Shown: piece by piece, positions 9,037 through 18,173 of the stretch
Layout of the letters: the number at the start of each line of letters is the position of its first letter
Numbering within the stretch: the stretch's first letter is position 1
Source: Casp-actino8 sp044355095
GTDB lineage: Bacteria > Actinomycetota > Acidimicrobiia > Acidimicrobiales > Ilumatobacteraceae
Assembly: GCA_044355095.1 (NCBI GenBank)
Contig: JBIKYT010000007.1
Coordinates: 1 to 55,749 of the forward strand
DNA: 55,749 nucleotides
Direction: 5' to 3'
Made by a program: the position numbers and the translations under genes
Notes under the pieces: model-generated
The model's input: the letters and a program-made list of their open reading frames with translations, nothing else
Databases searched by the model: none
Told to the model about the DNA's origin: nothing

Positions 9037-9684
9037 TTATTCGGGGATGATGGCTCCGGTGATGTTTGCGCCGGTGAGAATTGCACCAGTCATGTTTGCG
9101 CCGGTGAGATCGGCGTAGAACAAGTTGGCGTTCGTGAAGTCGACATTGGTGAGATCGGCGCCGGTTAACACGGCATCGGCGAAGTTGGCTCCGGCAAAGT
9201 CTGCGCCGACGAGTGAAGCGCCATCAAGCTGAGCTTTGCGGAAGTTGGATCCTGCGCCTTTAGCGTCAGCCAAATTTGCATTCGACAAAATGGCCACTGA
9301 AAAATTGGCGTCGGCCAAAGTTGCACCGCTGATATCTGCACCACTCAAGTCGGCAAAAGAAAAGCCCGTTTCAGTGAGGTTGGCCTGTGAGAGGTTGGCT
9401 GCAGTCATTGTTGCCGAACCGAAAAACGACTTCGTTAAATCTGAACCTGACAAGTTCACTTCGGTCATGTCTTCGCCCTTGAAGTCGATGTCAATAAAGC
9501 TGCTATTCGACAGATCTTGTCCTGCGAATTCGGTGGGTGCGGAATCTGTAGCGGCTTCACTGGTGACTGATGCCGAGTCGGTTAATGGAGTTGATGATTC
9601 CGATGAGTCGTCACCGCCGCAACTTGCTAAGACGAAGAGAGAGACGAATGCGGTTGTGGCTAATTTTTTGGATGTATTTTTCAT
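9037..9684 (-). CDS. Pentapeptide-repeat lipoprotein
   Basis: A 215-residue lipoprotein. The N-terminus MKNTSKKLATTAFVSLFVLASC carries a lipobox (LASC), followed by a Ser/Thr/Asp-rich linker to about residue 50. From there to the C-terminus run consecutive A(D/N)LXX-type pentapeptides (ANLSQANLTETGFSFADLSGAD, TGADLTNVDFTNANLF, TGANMTGAILTGAN), predicted to form a right-handed quadrilateral beta helix on the outer face of the membrane. Function is unknown; such helices often act as binding scaffolds. The nearest TANNNT box (TACGGT) is 9 bases before the ATG. It lies 95 bases downstream of argJ and could be read through from that operon. Confidence 0.88.
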   Translation of the reverse strand: MKNTSKKLATTAFVSLFVLASCGGDDSSESSTPLTDSASVTSEAATDSAPTEFAGQDLSNSSFIDIDFKGEDMTEVNLSGSDLTKSFFGSATMTAANLSQANLTETGFSFADLSGADISGATLADANFSVAILSNANLADAKGAGSNFRKAQLDGASLVGADFAGANFADAVLTGADLTNVDFTNANLFYADLTGANMTGAILTGANITGAIIPE

Positions 9685-9779
9685 AGTTATTTCACCGTAG
9701 TGAAGAACTAAGTAACCGACACTCGTAAAAAGTGTGACACTAATTGCTCAGTATCTGACCCAACTTGTGCTGAAGATTT

Positions 9780-10937
9780 CTAGGTCGTGTAATCGGCGTT
9801 AATGCGCACGTAGCCGTCGGTGAGGTCGCAGCCCCACACAGTGCTGGTTGCTTGACCAGTTTGTAATGACACATGAATGCGGACATCGTCGCCGCGCATG
9901 TATTCGCTGAGTTGTTTGAGCCCTGTTTCATCAACGGCAACTGGATATACCTCTTGATCGCCAAAGCGAATAATGACTTTGTCTTGATCAATGTCGGTGT
10001 ACTGACTGCATTTTCCAACGGCCATGGCAACTCGACCCCAATTAGGGTCGGCACCGTGAACCGCAGTTTTTACTAGCGGCGAATTCACGATTGCTTTGGC
10101 GACGGTCTTTGCTTGCTCGCTATCGCGGGCTTGATCGACGCACACTTCAATGAGCGTTTCGGCACCTTCACCGTCACGGGCAACTTGCTTCGTGAGTGAA
10201 CGGGTGACTTCTTCGAGCGCGATTTCTAATTCAGCTAGATCAACGGCGCCGGCAGCACCGCTGGCCAACACGATGGCCGTATCTGATGTTGATGTGTCGG
10301 TGTCGACTGAAACACAGTTAAACGTGCGATCAATGACGCGACGCCAGATCGCATCAAGAGCATCACCTTCAACAGCGGCGTCGGTGAATGCCATGGTGAT
10401 CAACGTCGCCATGTTCGGTTCAATCATTCCGACACCTTTGGCAACACCGACAACTCGAGCCGGGCCAGCACCGATCGTTGCTTCGGCAATCTTGTGCACG
10501 GTGTCGGTGGTCATGATGCCGCGGGCGACCGAGTCTGCATCGTTATTGGGTAACGGAAATGGCAAGGACGCCAATCCAGTACGAACTTTCTCGATGGGGT
10601 ACTGGCGGCCGATGACTCCAGTTGAAGCAATCAACACATCGTGTGGATCGCATCCGAGTTTGGCCGCGACACCTTGCACGACTTCGAGAGCGTTGGCGAG
10701 TCCTTGTTCGCCGGTCGCAACATTGGCATTCTTGGAAATCACCACTACGGCGCGAGCCGAATGACTTGCAATGTGCTTGCGCGAAACCAAAACACTCGGC
10801 CCTGCAAATCGGCTGAGCGTAAACACGCCGGCTGCCGCAACAACATTGTCGGCAGCGACAACTGTGAAGTCGTCGCTGCTGTCTTTGATACCGATGTTGG
10901 TAACAAAACTGGTGAATCCTTGGGGCAGAGCAGTCAT
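9780..10937 (-). CDS. argJ: Bifunctional glutamate N-acetyltransferase / amino-acid acetyltransferase
   Basis: ArgJ transfers acetyl from N-acetylornithine to glutamate (and may use acetyl-CoA), closing the acetyl cycle of arginine synthesis. The self-cleavage site is visible in KGVGMIEPNMATLITM, where the Ala-Thr bond is cut and Thr becomes the nucleophile. The HGADPNWGRVAMAVGKC block and the FNCVSVDTDTSTSDT block are typical. Length (385) is normal. A good ribosome binding site (TAGGAG) lies 5 bases before the ATG. It follows dapD by 8 bases in an operon with lysS. No other arg gene is nearby, so it has left the usual argCJBD cluster. Confidence 0.95.
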   Translation of the reverse strand: MTALPQGFTSFVTNIGIKDSSDDFTVVAADNVVAAAGVFTLSRFAGPSVLVSRKHIASHSARAVVVISKNANVATGEQGLANALEVVQGVAAKLGCDPHDVLIASTGVIGRQYPIEKVRTGLASLPFPLPNNDADSVARGIMTTDTVHKIAEATIGAGPARVVGVAKGVGMIEPNMATLITMAFTDAAVEGDALDAIWRRVIDRTFNCVSVDTDTSTSDTAIVLASGAAGAVDLAELEIALEEVTRSLTKQVARDGEGAETLIEVCVDQARDSEQAKTVAKAIVNSPLVKTAVHGADPNWGRVAMAVGKCSQYTDIDQDKVIIRFGDQEVYPVAVDETGLKQLSEYMRGDDVRIHVSLQTGQATSTVWGCDLTDGYVRINADYTT

Positions 10938-10945
10938 TGCAACTC

Positions 10946-11872
10946 CTAGTTTTTATGGAGAGCAGCGTTGAGGCCACCCCAATTGCCCGAACGTTGTGTT
11001 GCTTCGATTGCCCCGGTGACGCTGTTGCGACGGAACAACAATCCACTTGCACCAGACAACGTGCGACCCTTCACGACTTCGCCATCGGGCAACGTGACGA
11101 GCGATCCACCCGTGACATACAAGCCTGCTTCGACGATGCATTCATCACCGAGACTGATTCCGATGCCGGCATTTGCGCCGAGCAAGCAACGCTCACCAAT
11201 ACTGACAACCTCTTTTCCACCACCGGAAAGTGTGCCCATGATTGAGGCACCGCCACCAATGTCGCTTCCATCGCCAACGACTACGCCTGCAGAGATACGA
11301 CCTTCGACCATTGATGCACCAAGTGTTCCGGCATTGAAGTTGCAGAAACCTTCGTGCATCACGGTGGTGCCGGTGGCCAAGTGAGCTCCCAGGCGCACTC
11401 GGTTGGCGTCGGCAATTCGGACACCCGAAGGCACAACGTAATCGGTCATACGTGGGAACTTGTCGAGACCGTGCACGTTGAGCAGACGACCGCTGCGGCG
11501 CTCTTCCCAGCGAACTTGGTCAATGCTTTCGGGCAAAATTGGCCCGATATTGGTCCATGCGACATTGGTGAGCAGTCCGAATGCGCCGTCGAGGTTGAGT
11601 GTGCGGGGCTTGGCCAAACGATGGGACAACATGTGCAAGCGTAAGTAGACGTCGATTGCACTCGTGGGCGCGGTGTCTGTGTCGATCACAACCGTGGCGA
11701 CTGAAACGCGAACGCCGCGCAATGCATGATGTTGATCGTCAGTGAAGCGATCGGTGGTCGGTGCAGATTCGCCCCAACCGAGTTCGTGAAACCAAGCATC
11801 AAGAACGGTTCCGTCGTTACTGGAACCATTTTCAACTCGAGTGACTAGTGCGTGACCCCATGCTGCGGGCAT
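10946..11872 (-). CDS. dapD: 2,3,4,5-tetrahydropyridine-2,6-dicarboxylate N-succinyltransferase, actinobacterial type
   Basis: DapD succinylates tetrahydrodipicolinate in the lysine/diaminopimelate pathway, needed for lysine and peptidoglycan. The 308-residue protein has the N-terminal domain of the actinobacterial DapD group and a left-handed beta helix. Hexapeptide turns run from about residue 165 (GVRIADANRVRLGAHLATGTTVMHEGF) through SMVEGRISAGVVVGDGSDIGGGASIMGTLSGGG and SIGERCLLGANAGIGISLGD. AAGGAG six bases before the ATG is a clear ribosome binding site. It lies 24 bases after lysS and 8 bases before argJ, so lysine supply and lysine charging are co-transcribed. Confidence 0.93.
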   Translation of the reverse strand: MPAAWGHALVTRVENGSSNDGTVLDAWFHELGWGESAPTTDRFTDDQHHALRGVRVSVATVVIDTDTAPTSAIDVYLRLHMLSHRLAKPRTLNLDGAFGLLTNVAWTNIGPILPESIDQVRWEERRSGRLLNVHGLDKFPRMTDYVVPSGVRIADANRVRLGAHLATGTTVMHEGFCNFNAGTLGASMVEGRISAGVVVGDGSDIGGGASIMGTLSGGGKEVVSIGERCLLGANAGIGISLGDECIVEAGLYVTGGSLVTLPDGEVVKGRTLSGASGLLFRRNSVTGAIEATQRSGNWGGLNAALHKN

Positions 11873-11896
11873 AACAACTCCTTATTGAACGTGCGA

Positions 11897-13450
11897 TTAA
11901 AACGCTTCAGGACGAAGCGTGGGGAACAAAATGACTTCTTTAATTGACGAGACACCCGAAAGCAACATGGCAACACGGTCCATGCCGATTCCGAGACCAC
12001 CAGTTGGTGGTAAGCCGAATTCAAGCGCGCGTAAGTAATCTTCGTCAACGGTGCCGCGTTCGGCATCGCCGGCGTCTTTGGCGGCCTGCTCTTCTTCAAA
12101 GCGCAAACGTTGTTCAACTGGATCGTTGAGTTCGCTGTAGCCATTGGCGAGTTCGCGTGCACCGACGAACAATTCAAAACGTTCAGTAATGAATGGGTCA
12201 TTGCGATCGGCGCGTGCCAACGGCGAGATTTCAACGGGGTGACCAGTGACAAACGTGGGGCGAATGAGTGATGATTCGGCAGTGAATTCAAAGATCTCTT
12301 CAATCATCTTGCCCGAACCCCAACGCTTGTCATAGCGCATGCCCAATTTGTCGGCGAGTGCACGAAGAGTTTCAACGGGCTGTGACGGGTGAGTTTCAAC
12401 GCCAGTCTTTTCGGCGATGAGTTCCATCATGCTGGCTCGACGCCATGGTTCGGCAAGGTCGACAGTATGGACAACGCCTGCTGGGTCGGCGATACCAACA
12501 ATGGTTGTGCCAATGGCATCACGCGCTGCTTGAACGATGAGTTCTTCGCAGATGGCCATGACTTCGCTGTAGTCACCGAATGCCTGGTAGAGCTCCATCA
12601 TGGTGAACTCGGGGTTGTGTCGAGTGCTAATGCCCTCGTTGCGGAACACGCGACCTATTTCGTAGACGCGTTCCATGCCACCAACAATGAGTCGCTTGAG
12701 GTGAAGTTCAAGCGCGATGCGCAAGTACAACTGCATGTCGAGTGAGTTGTGATGAGTTACGAAAGGTCGAGCATGTGCGCCGCCGGCTTCAACGTGCAAG
12801 ACCGGTGTTTCAACTTCAATGAAGTCTTTGGCAGCCAACGAACGACGGAAACTTGAAATCACGGCATGGCGAACTTCAAATGCACGACGTGCGTCTTCGT
12901 TGACGATGAGGTCGGTGTAACGCTGACGGAAACGAGTGTCGGTGTCAGTGAGACCCTTCCACTTGTTGGGAAGTGGGCGGACTGCTTTGGACAACAACTC
13001 AAGTCTTGAGACCTTGATGGAGAGTTCGCCTTTACGAGTCGTCATGACATTGCCGTACACGCCTACCCAGTCACCAAGGTCAAGAGATGCGACATCGGCG
13101 AAACCTTCGTCGCCGATGACTGCCTTTGAAACAAACAACTGAATATCAGATGAACGATCGCGAACGGTTCCGAAAATCAGTTTGCCCTGTTCACGCTTGA
13201 GCATGATGCGTCCGGCGATGGCCACTTCATTTTCGGTCTCGGTGCCGGCCTCAAGGTGGCCCCACTCGGCGCGAATCTCAGCCAGAGTGTGGGTGCGGTC
13301 AAAGCGGTAGGGGTAAGGGTTGACTCCCTTGGCACGCATGTCGTCGAGTTGGCCAAGGCGACGGCTCTTTTCGGCCTGGAGTCCGCTGCCGGTTAGCTCG
13401 GGAATATCAAGTTCTTCATTTTCGTCGGGGGTATTTGACTCTGCACTCAC
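11897..13450 (-). CDS. lysS: Lysyl-tRNA synthetase, class II
   Basis: LysS charges tRNA-Lys. The N-terminal OB-fold anticodon domain (VAIAGRIMLKREQGKLIFGTVRDRSSDIQLF) is followed by the class II catalytic core. Motif 2 is FRNEGISTRHNPEFTMMELYQAF and motif 3 is GLGIGMDRVAMLLSG. The 517-residue length is normal, with an acidic N-terminal tail (SNTPDENEELDIPEL). GTG at 13450 is the start. TACCGT lies 9 bases upstream, a loose match to the window's -10 motif, and there is no clear ribosome binding site. It is the first gene of the lysS-dapD-argJ operon. Confidence 0.97.
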   Translation of the reverse strand: MSAESNTPDENEELDIPELTGSGLQAEKSRRLGQLDDMRAKGVNPYPYRFDRTHTLAEIRAEWGHLEAGTETENEVAIAGRIMLKREQGKLIFGTVRDRSSDIQLFVSKAVIGDEGFADVASLDLGDWVGVYGNVMTTRKGELSIKVSRLELLSKAVRPLPNKWKGLTDTDTRFRQRYTDLIVNEDARRAFEVRHAVISSFRRSLAAKDFIEVETPVLHVEAGGAHARPFVTHHNSLDMQLYLRIALELHLKRLIVGGMERVYEIGRVFRNEGISTRHNPEFTMMELYQAFGDYSEVMAICEELIVQAARDAIGTTIVGIADPAGVVHTVDLAEPWRRASMMELIAEKTGVETHPSQPVETLRALADKLGMRYDKRWGSGKMIEEIFEFTAESSLIRPTFVTGHPVEISPLARADRNDPFITERFELFVGARELANGYSELNDPVEQRLRFEEEQAAKDAGDAERGTVDEDYLRALEFGLPPTGGLGIGMDRVAMLLSGVSSIKEVILFPTLRPEAF

Positions 13451-13598
13451 AAGAGAAAGACGGTAGTTGCTGGAGCGGCGTTGCGCTGAGTTCTTTAGAG
13501 TTTGCTTGGTGATAAACGAGGTCGGATGGGCGGATCAGTTGACCGCTGTCTCAGTCGAACCACTCTGTCGGCTCTAACCCGAGGGCTAGCCTGAGCAC

Positions 13599-14963
13599 AT
13601 GGCAGTACGTTTTCTCATTATTGGTGGCGGTCCCGCCGGAAATACCGCAGCGACATACGCGGCGCGCTTAGGTGCTGAAGTCATTATGGTCGAGCGAGAA
13701 ATTGTTGGAGGTGCGGCCCACTTGTTGGATTGCATTCCGTCCAAAACCATGATCGCAACTGGCGGAGCGATGACTCTCGGTCGTAAATCGGCTGGTATGG
13801 GTCTTGAAGAGATGCAACCCGAAGTTGATGTAGAGGCCCTAACCGACCGCATCGAAGATATTAAAGATCATCTGTCAAATAGCACGACCGAACTATTGGA
13901 GAGTCAAGGAGTGCGCATCATCAAGGGAAGCGCCAGTTTTGCTTCGCCTCACAGTGCGATTGTGACAACAGTCGATGGCAGCAAAGAAACGATTGAGTTT
14001 GATGCGGCCATGATTTCAACGGGTTCACGCCCACGAATCCCCGAGTGGGTGCAACCCGACGGTGAAAGAATTTTGACGACGCGTGATTGCTATCCGCCCA
14101 AGATTTTCCCGACAAGTGTGTGCATCGTTGGTTCAGGCGTCACGGGCGTTGAGTTCGTGCATATGTTCGAGTCGTTCGGTGCCAAGGTGTCTTTGGTCGT
14201 GAGCCGTCAACAAGTTCTGCCCGGTAAAGACCCTGAAGTTGCGGCAGTTCTTGAAGATGATTTCTTACGACGTGGAGTGCGTCTGTTGAAAGGCGCACGC
14301 GCCGAATCAATTGAGCGCGACGGCGACGAAGTTGTTATTAAATGTGATGACGGTCGTCAGGTTCGGGCGAGCCATGCAGTACTCACAATTGGTTCAATCC
14401 CTAATAGCGACGGGCTCAATCTTGAAGCAGCCGGCGTGCACATGGATGGCGGCGGCTACGTTCCGATTAACCATCACTGCATCACGAATGTTGAGCACAT
14501 TTATGCGGCTGGCGACGTGAGCGGCAAATTGCCGCTGTCGTCGGTGGCGTCAATGCAGGGTCGTAAAGTTGCTGAGCATGTGATGGGACTGCACACTCGT
14601 GAGCATCGTCATCTCGATTACGACAAAGCGGCATCGGCAATTTTCACCGAACCCGAAATCGCCGATGTAGGACTCGCAGAAGCCGAAGCCTTCGCGCACG
14701 GTCGAAAGATTCGTGTGACCAAGGTGCCGTTCTCGGCGACGCCCAAAGCATTGATTAACAATGACGCGCGTGGCTTCGTGAAAATCATTTCTGACCCAGC
14801 AACAGGCGTTGTGCTCGGCGGTTCCATTGTTGGTAAACACGCTGCTGAGTTAATTAGCGTGATCGCTCTTGCTGTGACTGCCAATTTGAAAGTTAGTGAC
14901 ATTGTTGAAAGTCTTTTAGTGCACCCCGCCTTGGCAGAAGCCCTGGCCGAAGCAGCAGAATAA
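13599..14963 (+). CDS. LpdA-type FAD/NAD(P)H quinone reductase lacking the redox disulfide
   Basis: A 454-residue member of the flavoprotein disulfide reductase fold: FAD motif GGGPAGNTAA (residues 9-18), NAD(P) motif IVGSGVTGVEFVHMFES, and a C-terminal dimerisation domain ending HPALAEAL. Dihydrolipoamide dehydrogenases have GGTCLNVGCIPSK; here the segment is GGAAHLLDCIPSK, so the first cysteine is Ala40 and no CxxxxC disulfide can form. This matches the mycobacterial LpdA (Rv3303c) class of NAD(P)H:quinone reductases rather than true Lpd. TAGCCT sits 6 bases before the ATG (leaderless). The RDD protein follows 6 bases after its stop. Confidence 0.85.
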   Translation: MAVRFLIIGGGPAGNTAATYAARLGAEVIMVEREIVGGAAHLLDCIPSKTMIATGGAMTLGRKSAGMGLEEMQPEVDVEALTDRIEDIKDHLSNSTTELLESQGVRIIKGSASFASPHSAIVTTVDGSKETIEFDAAMISTGSRPRIPEWVQPDGERILTTRDCYPPKIFPTSVCIVGSGVTGVEFVHMFESFGAKVSLVVSRQQVLPGKDPEVAAVLEDDFLRRGVRLLKGARAESIERDGDEVVIKCDDGRQVRASHAVLTIGSIPNSDGLNLEAAGVHMDGGGYVPINHHCITNVEHIYAAGDVSGKLPLSSVASMQGRKVAEHVMGLHTREHRHLDYDKAASAIFTEPEIADVGLAEAEAFAHGRKIRVTKVPFSATPKALINNDARGFVKIISDPATGVVLGGSIVGKHAAELISVIALAVTANLKVSDIVESLLVHPALAEALAEAAE

Positions 14964-14969
14964 ACACAT

Positions 14970-15446
14970 ATGAGCGATTTTGATCCACCCGTATTTGTCG
15001 AAACCCCGCGAGCCGATGCTCTTGCGAGTGTGGGTAAGCGTGCACTTGCACAGTTCTTGGACGGCTTAGTCATCGGAATCCCGTTGTTGGTGTTGACCGC
15101 CTCTATGGGATACACGCTCACTGATGACTCAATTAGTAACAGCGAGTTGACCTGGTTGACCGTGTTCTGGGTGAGTATCAATTTGGTGTACAACATCGTC
15201 GCCATTGCTGTGTACGGCTGCACGCTTGGCAAACGAATTGTCGGAATCAAAGTTGTGAACCGAGTCGATGGTGGTCGCGTCTCGTGGAATTACTCTGCAG
15301 TGCGCGCATTGATTCCGACCGCAGTGCAACTAGTGCCCGTCATTGGACCAGGGTTGTCACTTGTTGTTTATGTACGGGCGGTTTTCCACCCGTTGCGTCA
15401 GGGTCTGCACGATGCGGCCGCTGGCACCATCGTCGTTAAAAGATGA
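14970..15446 (+). CDS. RDD-family membrane protein
   Basis: The 158-residue protein has the RDD layout. An N-terminal Arg/Asp segment (GKRALAQFLDGLVIGIPLLVL) begins the first membrane helix. A second helix is TVFWVSINLVYNIVAIAVYG, the loop is GKRIVGIKVVNRVDG, and a third helix VQLVPVIGPGLSLVVYVRAVF is followed by the closing HDAAAGTIVVKR. RDD proteins are membrane proteins of mostly unknown role; some are linked to ion or cofactor transport. It is in an operon with the LpdA-like flavoprotein (6-base gap) and converges on the carboxylase gene with a 5-base gap. Confidence 0.85.
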   Translation: MSDFDPPVFVETPRADALASVGKRALAQFLDGLVIGIPLLVLTASMGYTLTDDSISNSELTWLTVFWVSINLVYNIVAIAVYGCTLGKRIVGIKVVNRVDGGRVSWNYSAVRALIPTAVQLVPVIGPGLSLVVYVRAVFHPLRQGLHDAAAGTIVVKR

Positions 15447-15451
15447 TGTGA

Positions 15452-17227
15452 TCAGGCAATAACAACGACAACGTCGCCGGAACCGACGGTGTCGCCAGCC
15501 TTGACTTTGATCTCAGTGACCTTGCCGGTCTTCTCAGCCAAAATCTGGTTTTCCATTTTCATGGCTTCAAGCACACATACGGCTTGACCCGATTCAACTT
15601 CTTGACCGACTTCAACGAGCATCTTGACGATGGTTCCTTGCATCGGCACGGTGACTTGGCCAGAACCTGCACCGCCACCTGCACCACTGCCGGCAGCGCG
15701 CTTCGGCTTAGCAGCCTTAGGTGCACCGCTGGAAATCACTGCAGTCTGCTCGGGAACCCACATCGCTACATCAAAACGCTTGCCGTTGATTTCAACAGTG
15801 GTGTTTCGACGTACCAGAGGTTCGGCGTCGTCACCCGACGAAGCCGGAGCAGCATTTTCAATTCCGGAAAGGTCGAGAACTTCTTCAACCCACTTCGTTG
15901 AATGCTTCATCGCAGCAAAGTCGGGGTGCTTCAAAATTGCCAAGTCGGCGGGAATCGTGGTGTGAACACCTTCGACAACCATCTCTTCAAGTGCACGAAT
16001 GGTGCGGGCAATTGCCGTGGGGCGATCTTTGCCCCACACGATGAGCTTGCCGACCAAGTTGTCGTAGTACTGGCTGATCTCGTCGCCACTTTCGTAGCCC
16101 GAGTCGAAGCGCACACCAAAACCATCGGAAGGAACAAGCTTGGTGATCTTGCCTGGTGACGGCAAGAACTTTCCGCCCGCGGGGTTTTCGGCGTTGATAC
16201 GAATTTCAATTCCGTGACCATTACGGCGAGCAGTGACTTCTTCTTGAGTCATGGGCAACTTTTCGCCACCAGCAACACGTAACTGCCATTCAACGAGATC
16301 GATGCCCGTGATGACTTCTGAAACGGGGTGTTCAACTTGCAAACGAGTGTTCATTTCCAAGAAGAAGAATTCGCCATCTTGGTAAATGAATTCAACGGTT
16401 CCGGCGTTGAAGTAACCAACGGCGCGAGCAGCAAGAACGGCAGCTTCACCCATTGCTTCTTCGACGCCTTCGCCCATTGCTACGGCGGGGGCTTCTTCGA
16501 CGAGCTTTTGGTGACGACGCTGTGCTGAACAGTCGCGTGTTGAAACCCAGACGTAGTTGCCGTGCTGGTCGCCGACCAACTGCACTTCAACGTGGCGCGG
16601 CCAGGTGAGGTACTTCTCAACATAAATTTCATCGCGACCAAAGAATGCTTTCGCTTCACGTTGAGCGCTGTCCATTGCTTCTTGAACAGTTTCAGCGTTC
16701 TGCACAACTTTCATACCACGACCGCCACCGCCGAAGGCAGCCTTAATTGCGATGGGGTAACCAAAGTCGGCACCGAACTTCTTAATTTCATCAGCAGTTG
16801 TGACGAATTCGGTGGTGCCCGGAACGATGGGGCAACCGCCGCGCAACGCAGCCTTACGACTCGAAACTTTGTCACCCATTTCGCGAATTGCATCGCCTGG
16901 GGGCCCGATGAATGCCACACCCATATTGGTGATGGCATCGGCGAAGTCGGCGTTCTCGCTGAAGAAGCCATAACCGGGGTGCACACCATCGGCGCCGCTC
17001 TTGCGAATCGCATCAAGAATTGCCTCGGTGTTGAGGTAACTCTCGGCCGCGGTTTGGCCACCAAGCGCGTAGGCCTCATCGGCGAGACGCACGTGAAGTG
17101 CGTTGCGATCGAGTTCGGAATACACCGCCACGGTGGCGATTCCCATCTCTCGAGCGGCTCGGATCACGCGTACTGCGATCTCTCCGCGGTTGGCAATCAG
17201 GATCTTCGTTAGGGGTTTAGTCGACAC
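15452..17227 (-). CDS. Acetyl/propionyl-CoA carboxylase alpha subunit (biotin carboxylase + BCCP)
   Basis: The 591-residue protein joins a biotin carboxylase (KILIANRGEIAVRVIRAARE at the start, the ATP-grasp loop FGGGGRGMKVV, the metal and active-site block FLEMNTRLQVEHPVSE) to a C-terminal biotin carrier domain. The carrier's attachment lysine is Lys557 in VLEAMKMENQ. It carboxylates biotin with bicarbonate and ATP for acyl-CoA carboxylation. The GTG at 17227 (VSTKPLTKILIANRGE) is chosen because the family begins there; earlier in-frame codons would run into the divergent birA gene. The beta (carboxyltransferase) subunit is not in the window. Its modifying enzyme BirA is encoded 19 bases away on the other strand. 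Confidence 0.93.
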   Translation of the reverse strand: MSTKPLTKILIANRGEIAVRVIRAAREMGIATVAVYSELDRNALHVRLADEAYALGGQTAAESYLNTEAILDAIRKSGADGVHPGYGFFSENADFADAITNMGVAFIGPPGDAIREMGDKVSSRKAALRGGCPIVPGTTEFVTTADEIKKFGADFGYPIAIKAAFGGGGRGMKVVQNAETVQEAMDSAQREAKAFFGRDEIYVEKYLTWPRHVEVQLVGDQHGNYVWVSTRDCSAQRRHQKLVEEAPAVAMGEGVEEAMGEAAVLAARAVGYFNAGTVEFIYQDGEFFFLEMNTRLQVEHPVSEVITGIDLVEWQLRVAGGEKLPMTQEEVTARRNGHGIEIRINAENPAGGKFLPSPGKITKLVPSDGFGVRFDSGYESGDEISQYYDNLVGKLIVWGKDRPTAIARTIRALEEMVVEGVHTTIPADLAILKHPDFAAMKHSTKWVEEVLDLSGIENAAPASSGDDAEPLVRRNTTVEINGKRFDVAMWVPEQTAVISSGAPKAAKPKRAAGSGAGGGAGSGQVTVPMQGTIVKMLVEVGQEVESGQAVCVLEAMKMENQILAEKTGKVTEIKVKAGDTVGSGDVVVVIA

Positions 17228-17246
17228 AAGTGACAATGTTGGTCTG

Positions 17247-18071
17247 ATGGAGACCCCTTTCGCCACCCCAAACGACGAGAACTTGCCCGGAGAGGCAGTT
17301 TTTGGCGAAAAAATCGGAAAATTTCCGGAATCTTGGCAGGTTCGGTGGTTGGCGACGACCGGAAGTACCAACGATGACCTCTTGGCGGCTGGGCGACTCG
17401 GTGCCGCTGGTCGGGTGGCTTTGGTGACCGACTATCAATCGGCGGGTCGGGGGCGCTTAGACCGAACGTGGGTGGCTCCTGATGGGGCGAACCTGTTGGT
17501 GAGTCTGTTGTTGCGCGACGTGCCGCGATTTCCGCATGCCCTCACCCATGCGGTGGCGTTGGCGGCAGCCGCGGCCAGCGAGACGATCGTGGCGGCCAAC
17601 GACGGCAAAGCCAAAGTTGATGTGAAATGGCCCAATGATTTATTGGTCGGTGGACGCAAGTTGGCCGGCATCTTGTCGGTCGCCGGACCAATGAAAACAA
17701 TGATGACCGATGTTGAGTCGTATGTCGTACCTGAATTTGTCGTGGTCGGTCTCGGACTCAATGTTGGTTGGGCGCCTGAAGGAGCGGCCTGTTTACAAGA
17801 ATTTGCAGCTGACGCGATTGAGCGAGACGCAGTGTTGAAAGCACTTTTGGTTGCTTTAGATCGACTGCTTGATTTGTCGCCCGCGCAACTTCATGAGCGC
17901 TATCGAACCAAATTGTCAACGTTGCGACGGTCGGTGCGCGTTGAATTGCCGTCAGGTGAATTTGTGGAAGGGCGGGCGCTAGACGTTGAAGCCGACGGGC
18001 GACTCGTCGTGCTTGATTCATGCGGAGTGACCCAACGACTTGATGTGGGCGACATCATTCACCTGCGTTAA
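17247..18071 (+). CDS. birA: Biotin-[acetyl-CoA-carboxylase] ligase
   Basis: BirA activates biotin with ATP and attaches it to the lysine of biotin carrier domains. The 274-residue protein has STNDDLLAAG, the biotinyl-AMP loop SAGRGRLDRTWVAP, the KWPNDLLVGGRKLAGIL block and a small C-terminal SH3-like domain (VRVELPSGEFVEGRALDVEADGRLVVL). There is no N-terminal helix-turn-helix, so it is the monofunctional type and should not repress biotin genes. The ATG at 17247 fits the family N-terminus. Only 19 bases separate it from the divergent carboxylase start, so the promoters must overlap the opposite genes. Confidence 0.94.
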   Translation: METPFATPNDENLPGEAVFGEKIGKFPESWQVRWLATTGSTNDDLLAAGRLGAAGRVALVTDYQSAGRGRLDRTWVAPDGANLLVSLLLRDVPRFPHALTHAVALAAAAASETIVAANDGKAKVDVKWPNDLLVGGRKLAGILSVAGPMKTMMTDVESYVVPEFVVVGLGLNVGWAPEGAACLQEFAADAIERDAVLKALLVALDRLLDLSPAQLHERYRTKLSTLRRSVRVELPSGEFVEGRALDVEADGRLVVLDSCGVTQRLDVGDIIHLR

Positions 18072-18080
18072 AGCCATCTA

Positions 18081-18123
18081 TTGGGCGTGAAAGTACGTCA
18101 TATGTGGCACTTCTCGCGCCCAA
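18081..18123. repeat. 43-bp intergenic repeat, divergent copy C
   Basis: This element has the same length and the same ends as copies A and B (TTGGGCG at one end, TCGCGCCCAA at the other) but a different core. Its arms pair over 10 bp with one G-U pair and extend further with one bulge. It lies between birA and the LCP gene. Confidence 0.5.
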
Positions 18124-18173
18124 GCGAAGGGGATGGCAAGACTGAGGGGCGTTGGGCGAATAGTTTCTAAGGC

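Noticed and set aside
9719..9735. ACACT...AGTGT inverted repeat upstream of the pentapeptide lipoprotein
   Set aside because: Five-base arms with a 7-base spacer are expected by chance at this length.
10150..10764. Long frame opposite argJ (204 codons) and similar long frames opposite the carboxylase, thiolase and rmlD genes
   Set aside because: They are low-complexity antisense frames caused by codon bias of well-identified genes and show no family features.
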